Assembly (NCBI GenBank): GCA_023091665.1
Contig: JALJCQ010000026.1
Span: 496,001-560,000, forward strand
From: Pythium myriotylum
Lineage: Eukaryota > Oomycota > Peronosporomycetes > Pythiales > Pythiaceae
Direction of reading: 5' to 3'
DNA length: 64,000 bases
Below, piece after piece: positions 27,201-40,124 of the stretch (its first letter is position 1; every line of letters starts with the position of its first letter). Both the position numbers and the translations under genes were made by a program. Under the pieces are notes generated by a model. The model was not told where the DNA came from. It was given only the letters and a program-made list of their open reading frames with translations, and ran no database searches.

Positions 27201-30200
27201 ATACAATCTTATGAGCAGATCAGAATGCAGTTTATGCGGATATTCTCGTAGAGCGGATTCGCAGCAGATGCGATCTTTGTTCGCAGACGTCCGCGAAAAC
27301 CCAATTGCGACTCGCAGCTTCGATCTTTGCTCGGACACGTAGCCGAGCAAACGATGACCTTCTATACAAATGTATAAGGGTCCCACCTTGCTGTTCTGAC
27401 TCCATAGTTTGATTAACCTGTAGCTGGACGTCCAGCAACAGCAACAGCGATGCTGATTCAAATTTCTACTCAAATTCGAGAAATTCATGATGTCTTTGAG
27501 TTATAGTTTGCGACGTTCGTCGTAGACTGATATTGACTTTCTATGGAAATGGGTAAGGGTCCTACCTTGCTGTTCTGACTTCATCAGCAGCTCCGTATGT
27601 AGGCCCGGTTGGGCCTAGTTAGGTTCGTACTATATTACAAACTCATTATAGTATGGTTAGATCAAGCTCTTAGACAGCATCGTGTTGTTTGCTGCCGGAC
27701 GTCCGCTAGTAACGGGCGCAGGGGACTGTTCCGATCTCAGCGCGAGAGCTGTAGAGAGGATCGATGGGGGCGAGGCTGTTCATCTTCTGAAATGAAAATG
27801 ATCTCAGTGTCGTTGCTGCGACTCGAGTAGCAGCTCATCCTTCATTTTCATTATAGACTTGTCTTCACATTTTCAGAATACGTTACACAGGTCTCATAAT
27901 GCATTATATACAATCTTATGAGCAGATCAGAATGCAGTTTATGCGGATATTCTCGTAGAGCGGATTCGCAGCAGATGCGATCTTTGTTCGCAGACGTCCG
28001 CGAAAACCCAATTGCGACTCGCAGCTTCGATCTTTGCTCGGACACGTAGCCGAGCAAACGATGACCTTCTATACAAATGTATAAGGGTCCCACCTTGCTG
28101 TTCTGACTCCATAGTTTGATTAACCTGTAGCTGGACGTCCAGCAACAGCAACAGCGATGCTGATTCAAATTTCTACTCAAATTCGAGAAATTCATGATGT
28201 CTTTGAGTTATAGTTTGCGACGTTCGTCGTAGACTGATATTGACTTTCTATGGAAATGGGTAAGGGTCCTACCTTGCTGTTCTGACTTCATCAGCAGCTC
28301 CGTATGTAGGCCCGGTTGGGCCTAGTTAGGTTCGTACTATATTACAAACTCATTATAGTATGGTTAGATCAAGCTCTTAGACAGCATCGTGTTGTTTGCT
28401 GCCGGACGTCCGCTAGTAACGGGCGCAGGGGACTGTTCCGATCTCAGCGCGAGAGCTGTAGAGAGGATCGATGGGGGCGAGGCTGTTCATCTTCTGAAAT
28501 GAAAATGATCTCAGTGTCGTTGCTGCGACTCGAGTAGCAGCTCATCCTTCATTTTCATTATAGACTTGTCTTCACATTTTCAGAATACGTTACACAGGTC
28601 TCATAATGCATTATATACAATCTTATGAGCAGATCAGAATGCAGTTTATGCGGATATTCTCGTAGAGCGGATTCGCAGCAGATGCGATCTTTGTTCGCAG
28701 ACGTCCGCGAAAACCCAATTGCGACTCGCAGCTTCGATCTTTGCTCGGACACGTAGCCGAGCAAACGATGACCTTCTATACAAATGTATAAGGGTCCCAC
28801 CTTGCTGTTCTGACTCCATAGTTTGATTAACCTGTAGCTGGACGTCCAGCAACAGCAACAGCGATGCTGATTCAAATTTCTACTCAAATTCGAGAAATTC
28901 ATGATGTCTTTGAGTTATAGTTTGCGACGTTCGTCGTAGACTGATATTGACTTTCTATGGAAATGGGTAAGGGTCCTACCTTGCTGTTCTGACTTCATCA
29001 GCAGCTCCGTATGTAGGCCCGGTTGGGCCTAGTTAGGTTCGTACTATATTACAAACTCATTATAGTATGGTTAGATCAAGCTCTTAGACAGCATCGTGTT
29101 GTTTGCTGCCGGACGTCCGCTAGTAACGGGCGCAGGGGACTGTTCCGATCTCAGCGCGAGAGCTGTAGAGAGGATCGATGGGGGCGAGGCTGTTCATCTT
29201 CTGAAATGAAAATGATCTCAGTGTCGTTGCTGCGACTCGAGTAGCAGCTCATCCTTCATTTTCATTATAGACTTGTCTTCACATTTTCAGAATACGTTAC
29301 ACAGGTCTCATAATGCATTATATACAATCTTATGAGCAGATCAGAATGCAGTTTATGCGGATATTCTCGTAGAGCGGATTCGCAGCAGATGCGATCTTTG
29401 TTCGCAGACGTCCGCGAAAACCCAATTGCGACTCGCAGCTTCGATCTTTGCTCGGACACGTAGCCGAGCAAACGATGACCTTCTATACAAATGTATAAGG
29501 GTCCCACCTTGCTGTTCTGACTCCATAGTTTGATTAACCTGTAGCTGGACGTCCAGCAACAGCAACAGCGATGCTGATTCAAATTTCTACTCAAATTCGA
29601 GAAATTCATGATGTCTTTGAGTTATAGTTTGCGACGTTCGTCGTAGACTGATATTGACTTTCTATGGAAATGGGTAAGGGTCCTACCTTGCTGTTCTGAC
29701 TTCATCAGCAGCTCCGTATGTAGGCCCGGTTGGGCCTAGTTAGGTTCGTACTATATTACAAACTCATTATAGTATGGTTAGATCAAGCTCTTAGACAGCA
29801 TCGTGTTGTTTGCTGCCGGACGTCCGCTAGTAACGGGCGCAGGGGACTGTTCCGATCTCAGCGCGAGAGCTGTAGAGAGGATCGATGGGGGCGAGGCTGT
29901 TCATCTTCTGAAATGAAAATGATCTCAGTGTCGTTGCTGCGACTCGAGTAGCAGCTCATCCTTCATTTTCATTATAGACTTGTCTTCACATTTTCAGAAT
30001 ACGTTACACAGGTCTCATAATGCATTATATACAATCTTATGAGCAGATCAGAATGCAGTTTATGCGGATATTCTCGTAGAGCGGATTCGCAGCAGATGCG
30101 ATCTTTGTTCGCAGACGTCCGCGAAAACCCAATTGCGACTCGCAGCTTCGATCTTTGCTCGGACACGTAGCCGAGCAAACGATGACCTTCTATACAAATG

Positions 30201-33200
30201 TATAAGGGTCCCACCTTGCTGTTCTGACTCCATAGTTTGATTAACCTGTAGCTGGACGTCCAGCAACAGCAACAGCGATGCTGATTCAAATTTCTACTCA
30301 AATTCGAGAAATTCATGATGTCTTTGAGTTATAGTTTGCGACGTTCGTCGTAGACTGATATTGACTTTCTATGGAAATGGGTAAGGGTCCTACCTTGCTG
30401 TTCTGACTTCATCAGCAGCTCCGTATGTAGGCCCGGTTGGGCCTAGTTAGGTTCGTACTATATTACAAACTCATTATAGTATGGTTAGATCAAGCTCTTA
30501 GACAGCATCGTGTTGTTTGCTGCCGGACGTCCGCTAGTAACGGGCGCAGGGGACTGTTCCGATCTCAGCGCGAGAGCTGTAGAGAGGATCGATGGGGGCG
30601 AGGCTGTTCATCTTCTGAAATGAAAATGATCTCAGTGTCGTTGCTGCGACTCGAGTAGCAGCTCATCCTTCATTTTCATTATAGACTTGTCTTCACATTT
30701 TCAGAATACGTTACACAGGTCTCATAATGCATTATATACAATCTTATGAGCAGATCAGAATGCAGTTTATGCGGATATTCTCGTAGAGCGGATTCGCAGC
30801 AGATGCGATCTTTGTTCGCAGACGTCCGCGAAAACCCAATTGCGACTCGCAGCTTCGATCTTTGCTCGGACACGTAGCCGAGCAAACGATGACCTTCTAT
30901 ACAAATGTATAAGGGTCCCACCTTGCTGTTCTGACTCCATAGTTTGATTAACCTGTAGCTGGACGTCCAGCAACAGCAACAGCGATGCTGATTCAAATTT
31001 CTACTCAAATTCGAGAAATTCATGATGTCTTTGAGTTATAGTTTGCGACGTTCGTCGTAGACTGATATTGACTTTCTATGGAAATGGGTAAGGGTCCTAC
31101 CTTGCTGTTCTGACTTCATCAGCAGCTCCGTATGTAGGCCCGGTTGGGCCTAGTTAGGTTCGTACTATATTACAAACTCATTATAGTATGGTTAGATCAA
31201 GCTCTTAGACAGCATCGTGTTGTTTGCTGCCGGACGTCCGCTAGTAACGGGCGCAGGGGACTGTTCCGATCTCAGCGCGAGAGCTGTAGAGAGGATCGAT
31301 GGGGGCGAGGCTGTTCATCTTCTGAAATGAAAATGATCTCAGTGTCGTTGCTGCGACTCGAGTAGCAGCTCATCCTTCATTTTCATTATAGACTTGTCTT
31401 CACATTTTCAGAATACGTTACACAGGTCTCATAATGCATTATATACAATCTTATGAGCAGATCAGAATGCAGTTTATGCGGATATTCTCGTAGAGCGGAT
31501 TCGCAGCAGATGCGATCTTTGTTCGCAGACGTCCGCGAAAACCCAATTGCGACTCGCAGCTTCGATCTTTGCTCGGACACGTAGCCGAGCAAACGATGAC
31601 CTTCTATACAAATGTATAAGGGTCCCACCTTGCTGTTCTGACTCCATAGTTTGATTAACCTGTAGCTGGACGTCCAGCAACAGCAACAGCGATGCTGATT
31701 CAAATTTCTACTCAAATTCGAGAAATTCATGATGTCTTTGAGTTATAGTTTGCGACGTTCGTCGTAGACTGATATTGACTTTCTATGGAAATGGGTAAGG
31801 GTCCTACCTTGCTGTTCTGACTTCATCAGCAGCTCCGTATGTAGGCCCGGTTGGGCCTAGTTAGGTTCGTACTATATTACAAACTCATTATAGTATGGTT
31901 AGATCAAGCTCTTAGACAGCATCGTGTTGTTTGCTGCCGGACGTCCGCTAGTAACGGGCGCAGGGGACTGTTCCGATCTCAGCGCGAGAGCTGTAGAGAG
32001 GATCGATGGGGGCGAGGCTGTTCATCTTCTGAAATGAAAATGATCTCAGTGTCGTTGCTGCGACTCGAGTAGCAGCTCATCCTTCATTTTCATTATAGAC
32101 TTGTCTTCACATTTTCAGAATACGTTACACAGGTCTCATAATGCATTATATACAATCTTATGAGCAGATCAGAATGCAGTTTATGCGGATATTCTCGTAG
32201 AGCGGATTCGCAGCAGATGCGATCTTTGTTCGCAGACGTCCGCGAAAACCCAATTGCGACTCGCAGCTTCGATCTTTGCTCGGACACGTAGCCGAGCAAA
32301 CGATGACCTTCTATACAAATGTATAAGGGTCCCACCTTGCTGTTCTGACTCCATAGTTTGATTAACCTGTAGCTGGACGTCCAGCAACAGCAACAGCGAT
32401 GCTGATTCAAATTTCTACTCAAATTCGAGAAATTCATGATGTCTTTGAGTTATAGTTTGCGACGTTCGTCGTAGACTGATATTGACTTTCTATGGAAATG
32501 GGTAAGGGTCCTACCTTGCTGTTCTGACTTCATCAGCAGCTCCGCATGTAGGCCCGGTTGGGCCTAGTTAGGTTCGTACTATATTACAAACTCATTATAG
32601 TATGGTTAGATCAAGCTCTTAGACAGCATCGTGTTGTTTGCTGCCGGACGTCCGCTAGTAACGGGCGCAGGGGACTGTTCCGATCTCAGCGCGAGAGCTG
32701 TAGAGAGGATCGATGGGGGCGAGGCTGTTCATCTTCTGAAATGAAAATGATCTCAGTGTCGTTGCTGCGACTCGAGTAGCAGCTCATCCTTCATTTTCAT
32801 TATAGACTTGTCTTCACATTTTCAGAATACGTTACACAGGTCTCATAATGCATTATATACAATCTTATGAGCAGATCAGAATGCAGTTTATGCGGATATT
32901 CTCGTAGAGCGGATTCGCAGCAGATGCGATCTTTGTTCGCAGACGTCCGCGAAAACCCAATTGCGACTCGCAGCTTCGATCTTTGCTCGGACACGTAGCC
33001 GAGCAAACGATGACCTTCTATACAAATGTATAAGGGTCCCACCTTGCTGTTCTGACTCCATAGTTTGATTAACCTGTAGCTGGACGTCCAGCAACAGCAA
33101 CAGCGATGCTGATTCAAATTTCTACTCAAATTCGAGAAATTCATGATGTCTTTGAGTTATAGTTTGCGACGTTCGTCGTAGACTGATATTGACTTTCTAT

Positions 33201-36200
33201 GGAAATGGGTAAGGGTCCTACCTTGCTGTTCTGACTTCATCAGCAGCTCCGTATGTAGGCCCGGTTGGGCCTAGTTAGGTTCGTACTATATTACAAACTC
33301 ATTATAGTATGGTTAGATCAAGCTCTTAGACAGCATCGTGTTGTTTGCTGCCGGACGTCCGCTAGTAACGGGCGCAGGGGACTGTTCCGATCTCAGCGCG
33401 AGAGCTGTAGAGAGGATCGATGGGGGCGAGGCTGTTCATCTTCTGAAATGAAAATGATCTCAGTGTCGTTGCTGCGACTCGAGTAGCAGCTCATCCTTCA
33501 TTTTCATTATAGACTTGTCTTCACATTTTCAGAATACGTTACACAGGTCTCATAATGCATTATATACAATCTTATGAGCAGATCAGAATGCAGTTTATGC
33601 GGATATTCTCGTAGAGCGGATTCGCAGCAGATGCGATCTTTGTTCGCAGACGTCCGCGAAAACCCAATTGCGACTCGCAGCTTCGATCTTTGCTCGGACA
33701 CGTAGCCGAGCAAACGATGACCTTCTATACAAATGTATAAGGGTCCCACCTTGCTGTTCTGACTCCATAGTTTGATTAACCTGTAGCTGGACGTCCAGCA
33801 ACAGCAACAGCGATGCTGATTCAAATTTCTACTCAAATTCGAGAAATTCATGATGTCTTTGAGTTATAGTTTGCGACGTTCGTCGTAGACTGATATTGAC
33901 TTTCTATGGAAATGGGTAAGGGTCCTACCTTGCTGTTCTGACTTCATCAGCAGCTCCGTATGTAGGCCCGGTTGGGCCTAGTTAGGTTCGTACTATATTA
34001 CAAACTCATTATAGTATGGTTAGATCAAGCTCTTAGACAGCATCGTGTTGTTTGCTGCCGGACGTCCGCTAGTAACGGGCGCAGGGGACTGTTCCGATCT
34101 CAGCGCGAGAGCTGTAGAGAGGATCGATGGGGGCGAGGCTGTTCATCTTCTGAAATGAAAATGATCTCAGTGTCGTTGCTGCGACTCGAGTAGCAGCTCA
34201 TCCTTCATTTTCATTATAGACTTGTCTTCACATTTTCAGAATACGTTACACAGGTCTCATAATGCATTATATACAATCTTATGAGCAGATCAGAATGCAG
34301 TTTATGCGGATATTCTCGTAGAGCGGATTCGCAGCAGATGCGATCTTTGTTCGCAGACGTCCGCGAAAACCCAATTGCGACTCGCAGCTTCGATCTTTGC
34401 TCGGACACGTAGCCGAGCAAACGATGACCTTCTATACAAATGTATAAGGGTCCCACCTTGCTGTTCTGACTCCATAGTTTGATTAACCTGTAGCTGGACG
34501 TCCAGCAACAGCAACAGCGATGCTGATTCAAATTTCTACTCAAATTCGAGAAATTCATGATGTCTTTGAGTTATAGTTTGCGACGTTCGTCGTAGACTGA
34601 TATTGACTTTCTATGGAAATGGGTAAGGGTCCTACCTTGCTGTTCTGACTTCATCAGCAGCTCCGTATGTAGGCCCGGTTGGGCCTAGTTAGGTTCGTAC
34701 TATATTACAAACTCATTATAGTATGGTTAGATCAAGCTCTTAGACAGCATCGTGTTGTTTGCTGCCGGACGTCCGCTAGTAACGGGCGCAGGGGACTGTT
34801 CCGATCTCAGCGCGAGAGCTGTAGAGAGGATCGATGGGGGCGAGGCTGTTCATCTTCTGAAATGAAAATGATCTCAGTGTCGTTGCTGCGACTCGAGTAG
34901 CAGCTCATCCTTCATTTTCATTATAGACTTGTCTTCACATTTTCAGAATACGTTACACAGGTCTCATAATGCATTATATACAATCTTATGAGCAGATCAG
35001 AATGCAGTTTATGCGGATATTCTCGTAGAGCGGATTCGCAGCAGATGCGATCTTTGTTCGCAGACGTCCGCGAAAACCCAATTGCGACTCGCAGCTTCGA
35101 TCTTTGCTCGGACACGTAGCCGAGCAAACGATGACCTTCTATACAAATGTATAAGGGTCCCACCTTGCTGTTCTGACTCCATAGTTTGATTAACCTGTAG
35201 CTGGACGTCCAGCAACAGCAACAGCGATGCTGATTCAAATTTCTACTCAAATTCGAGAAATTCATGATGTCTTTGAGTTATAGTTTGCGACGTTCGTCGT
35301 AGACTGATATTGACTTTCTATGGAAATGGGTAAGGGTCCTACCTTGCTGTTCTGACTTCATCAGCAGCTCCGTATGTAGGCCCGGTTGGGCCTAGTTAGG
35401 TTCGTACTATATTACAAACTCATTATAGTATGGTTAGATCAAGCTCTTAGACAGCATCGTGTTGTTTGCTGCCGGACGTCCGCTAGTAACGGGCGCAGGG
35501 GACTGTTCCGATCTCAGCGCGAGAGCTGTAGAGAGGATCGATGGGGGCGAGGCTGTTCATCTTCTGAAATGAAAATGATCTCAGTGTCGTTGCTGCGACT
35601 CGAGTAGCAGCTCATCCTTCATTTTCATTATAGACTTGTCTTCACATTTTCAGAATACGTTACACAGGTCTCATAATGCATTATATACAATCTTATGAGC
35701 AGATCAGAATGCAGTTTATGCGGATATTCTCGTAGAGCGGATTCGCAGCAGATGCGATCTTTGTTCGCAGACGTCCGCGAAAACCCAATTGCGACTCGCA
35801 GCTTCGATCTTTGCTCGGACACGTAGCCGAGCAAACGATGACCTTCTATACAAATGTATAAGGGTCCCACCTTGCTGTTCTGACTCCATAGTTTGATTAA
35901 CCTGTAGCTGGACGTCCAGCAACAGCAACAGCGATGCTGATTCAAATTTCTACTCAAATTCGAGAAATTCATGATGTCTTTGAGTTATAGTTTGCGACGT
36001 TCGTCGTAGACTGATATTGACTTTCTATGGAAATGGGTAAGGGTCCTACCTTGCTGTTCTGACTTCATCAGCAGCTCCGTATGTAGGCCCGGTTGGGCCT
36101 AGTTAGGTTCGTACTATATTACAAACTCATTATAGTATGGTTAGATCAAGCTCTTAGACAGCATCGTGTTGTTTGCTGCCGGACGTCCGCTAGTAACGGG

Positions 36201-39025
36201 CGCAGGGGACTGTTCCGATCTCAGCGCGAGAGCTGTAGAGAGGATCGATGGGGGCGAGGCTGTTCATCTTCTGAAATGAAAATGATCTCAGTGTCGTTGC
36301 TGCGACTCGAGTAGCAGCTCATCCTTCATTTTCATTATAGACTTGTCTTCACATTTTCAGAATACGTTACACAGGTCTCATAATGCATTATATACAATCT
36401 TATGAGCAGATCAGAATGCAGTTTATGCGGATATTCTCGTAGAGCGGATTCGCAGCAGATGCGATCTTTGTTCGCAGACGTCCGCGAAAACCCAATTGCG
36501 ACTCGCAGCTTCGATCTTTGCTCGGACACGTAGCCGAGCAAACGATGACCTTCTATACAAATGTATAAGGGTCCCACCTTGCTGTTCTGACTCCATAGTT
36601 TGATTAACCTGTAGCTGGACGTCCAGCAACAGCAACAGCGATGCTGATTCAAATTTCTACTCAAATTCGAGAAATTCATGATGTCTTTGAGTTATAGTTT
36701 GCGACGTTCGTCGTAGACTGATATTGACTTTCTATGGAAATGGGTAAGGGTCCTACCTTGCTGTTCTGACTTCATCAGCAGCTCCGTATGTAGGCCCGGT
36801 TGGGCCTAGTTAGGTTCGTACTATATTACAAACTCATTATAGTATGGTTAGATCAAGCTCTTAGACAGCATCGTGTTGTTTGCTGCCGGACGTCCGCTAG
36901 TAACGGGCGCAGGGGACTGTTCCGATCTCAGCGCGAGAGCTGTAGAGAGGATCGATGGGGGCGAGGCTGTTCATCTTCTGAAATGAAAATGATCTCAGTG
37001 TCGTTGCTGCGACTCGAGTAGCAGCTCATCCTTCATTTTCATTATAGACTTGTCTTCACATTTTCAGAATACGTTACACAGGTCTCATAATGCATTATAT
37101 ACAATCTTATGAGCAGATCAGAATGCAGTTTATGCGGATATTCTCGTAGAGCGGATTCGCAGCAGATGCGATCTTTGTTCGCAGACGTCCGCGAAAACCC
37201 AATTGCGACTCGCAGCTTCGATCTTTGCTCGGACACGTAGCCGAGCAAACGATGACCTTCTATACAAATGTATAAGGGTCCCACCTTGCTGTTCTGACTC
37301 CATAGTTTGATTAACCTGTAGCTGGACGTCCAGCAACAGCAACAGCGATGCTGATTCAAATTTCTACTCAAATTCGAGAAATTCATGATGTCTTTGAGTT
37401 ATAGTTTGCGACGTTCGTCGTAGACTGATATTGACTTTCTATGGAAATGGGTAAGGGTCCTACCTTGCTGTTCTGACTTCATCAGCAGCTCCGTATGTAG
37501 GCCCGGTTGGGCCTAGTTAGGTTCGTACTATATTACAAACTCATTATAGTATGGTTAGATCAAGCTCTTAGACAGCATCGTGTTGTTTGCTGCCGGACGT
37601 CCGCTAGTAACGGGCGCAGGGGACTGTTCCGATCTCAGCGCGAGAGCTGTAGAGAGGATCGATGGGGGCGAGGCTGTTCATCTTCTGAAATGAAAATGAT
37701 CTCAGTGTCGTTGCTGCGACTCGAGTAGCAGCTCATCCTTCATTTTCATTATAGACTTGTCTTCACATTTTCAGAATACGTTACACAGGTCTCATAATGC
37801 ATTATATACAATCTTATGAGCAGATCAGAATGCAGTTTATGCGGATATTCTCGTAGAGCGGATTCGCAGCAGATGCGATCTTTGTTCGCAGACGTCCGCG
37901 AAAACCCAATTGCGACTCGCAGCTTCGATCTTTGCTCGGACACGTAGCCGAGCAAACGATGACCTTCTATACAAATGTATAAGGGTCCCACCTTGCTGTT
38001 CTGACTCCATAGTTTGATTAACCTGTAGCTGGACGTCCAGCAACAGCAACAGCGATGCTGATTCAAATTTCTACTCAAATTCGAGAAATTCATGATGTCT
38101 TTGAGTTATAGTTTGCGACGTTCGTCGTAGACTGATATTGACTTTCTATGGAAATGGGTAAGGGTCCTACCTTGCTGTTCTGACTTCATCAGCAGCTCCG
38201 TATGTAGGCCCGGTTGGGCCTAGTTAGGTTCGTACTATATTACAAACTCATTATAGTATGGTTAGATCAAGCTCTTAGACAGCATCGTGTTGTTTGCTGC
38301 CGGACGTCCGCTAGTAACGGGCGCAGGGGACTGTTCCGATCTCAGCGCGAGAGCTGTAGAGAGGATCGATGGGGGCGAGGCTGTTCATCTTCTGAAATGA
38401 AAATGATCTCAGTGTCGTTGCTGCGACTCGAGTAGCAGCTCATCCTTCATTTTCATTATAGACTTGTCTTCACATTTTCAGAATACGTTACACAGGTCTC
38501 ATAATGCATTATATACAATCTTATGAGCAGATCAGAATGCAGTTTATGCGGATATTCTCGTAGAGCGGATTCGCAGCAGATGCGATCTTTGTTCGCAGAC
38601 GTCCGCGAAAACCCAATTGCGACTCGCAGCTTCGATCTTTGCTCGGACACGTAGCCGAGCAAACGATGACCTTCTATACAAATGTATAAGGGTCCCACCT
38701 TGCTGTTCTGACTCCATAGTTTGATTAACCTGTAGCTGGACGTCCAGCAACAGCAACAGCGATGCTGATTCAAATTTCTACTCAAATTCGAGAAATTCAT
38801 GATGTCTTTGAGTTATAGTTTGCGACGTTCGTCGTAGACTGATATTGACTTTCTATGGAAATGGGTAAGGGTCCTACCTTGCTGTTCTGACTTCATCAGC
38901 AGCTCCGTATGTAGGCCCGGTTGGGCCTAGTTAGGTTCGTACTATATTACAAACTCATTATAGTATGGTTAGATCAAGCTCTTAGACAGCATCGTGTTGT
39001 TTGCTGCCGGACGTCCGCTAGTAAC

Positions 39026-39345
39026 GATATTGACTTTCTATGCATATGAGTAAGGCTCCTGCCTTGCTGCTCAGATTCAACTGTTGGATAACCTGCTGTA
39101 GCTCGTTCTGCAGCTGCTACAGCGATGCTAACCTCAACTTTCAACTCAAATTTTAGAAAGTTATGATGTTCAGTTATATCAACCTGCTAACGGACGTTCG
39201 CGGGCAGCTACAGCGATCCTGACGTCAATTTCTGTGCAAATGAGTAAGGGTCACTACCTTGCTGTTAAGACTAGTTCTACAGCGCTGTTCGTGGCGCCTC
39301 TAGGCGTCACTTAGGTTCGTACTGTATCACAATGCCATGCAACTG
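39026..39345 (+). repeat. Strongly diverged edge copy of the satellite monomer
   Basis: It aligns with the right half of the 707-bp monomer: two TTTCTATG..AAATGAGTAAGG boxes, the ACAGCGATGCTAA stretch, the hairpins and TTAGGTTCGTACT occur in the same order and nearly the same spacing. Divergence is far higher than among the 26 inner copies, as expected of an array border that escapes homogenisation. Confidence 0.8.
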
Positions 39346-39355
39346 AGCGTTTCTA

Positions 39356-39380
39356 TTCGTTACTTTCTATAAGTAACGAA
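39356..39380. repeat. 10-bp inverted repeat
   Basis: TTCGTTACTT and AAGTAACGAA pair perfectly around TCTAT, just outside the diverged monomer. Confidence 0.6.
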
Positions 39381-39541
39381 TTCGTTCGATTATTTAGATT
39401 CTGAAGTCGATTAATGAAGTAATATTAACTTTTAATTTATGCTTCTGTGTTACTCTCATTTTTTTTGTGTTTTCACCATCCACTCACAACCCATCACTCA
39501 TGACTCGAGTTCAATTCCTAAGTCTTATACATCATAATGAC
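39381..39541. other. Unique spacer between satellite and 12-kb duplication
   Basis: A/T-rich single-copy sequence. No gene or element end was recognised; the duplication begins at ATCAGCATC (39542). Confidence 0.5.
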
Positions 39542-40078
39542 ATCAGCATCATTCATACTGACGGTGGTCGCTGCAGATGCCACAAAACTGCTGTGAAGTT
39601 GACGAAAACTCGCTGTTCCACGAGTTGGATGATATCATCACTCATAAGACCTCACCGCCTACAAGACCTCGTCGTCATAAGACATCGGCCGTACCACGGT
39701 AACACGTAAAATTTCAATGTATATTAGGGAACTACAGAGGTAGTAGCGACCTACATTAAGCAATTTCCGTTACCTCCCACTAAGTAATCAATAGTTACGG
39801 TAGTTACATAAATCAGGCTGCCTGCCGGTGCAAAAAACAGATTGAGATCAATCTCAATGTATTTTTTGCGAGCGACGCAAACGGCCAGAGGGCCAAAAGG
39901 TAAGCGGTGCAGTATGTGTATACATCGGAGTGTCTGCGCAACCGTGGCTTGGTCCGTAGCATGCGCACGGTCGCTCAGAGCATATCAGTGTGGCTTTCTG
40001 CGTTATAACCTAATACATGCATGAAAGAGTGTGTGCTCTATAGAGAAGAAAACCCATGGCACAGCATGCAGCGTCCGG

Positions 40079-40124
<46 letters not shown>

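Larger units (their letters stand above)
20644..39025 (+). repeat. Satellite array: 26 tandem copies of a 707-bp monomer
   Basis: The period is exactly 707 bp throughout; 26 x 707 = 18,382 bp. Only two single-base variants were seen, T at 22813 (monomer 4) and C at 32545 (monomer 17). Each monomer holds at least nine inverted repeats, for example arms TTTGCTCGG/CCGAGCAAA, GCTGGACGTCCAGC, TATACA/TGTATA, ATAATGCATTAT, AATTTCT/AGAAATT, TAGGCCC/GGGCCTA, TACTATA/TATAGTA and an 11-bp AATGAAAATGA/TCATTTTCATT pair enclosing a second palindrome. A ~47-bp box ending CCTTGCTGTTCTGACT recurs twice per monomer. Minus-strand ORFs of 114 codons repeat in each unit but show no domain. It may be a centromeric or heterochromatic satellite, or an array of structured RNA units. 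Confidence 0.97.

Noticed and set aside
20781..38800. 26 identical minus-strand ORFs of 114 codons (and plus-strand ORFs of 73) as a gene array
   Set aside because: They exist only because the monomer is repeated. No domain is visible, the frame crosses many palindromes, and the plus-strand ORF is lost by one base change in monomer 4. The diverged edge copy does not keep the frames.
20644..39025. CRISPR-like array
   Set aside because: The whole 707-bp unit is repeated with no variable spacers, in an apparent eukaryotic genome.
20644..39025. 5S rRNA, tRNA or snRNA gene array
   Set aside because: I found no cloverleaf, no proper A and B boxes, and no recognisable 5S or snRNA core on either strand. 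GGTTCGTAC is only a weak B-box match.
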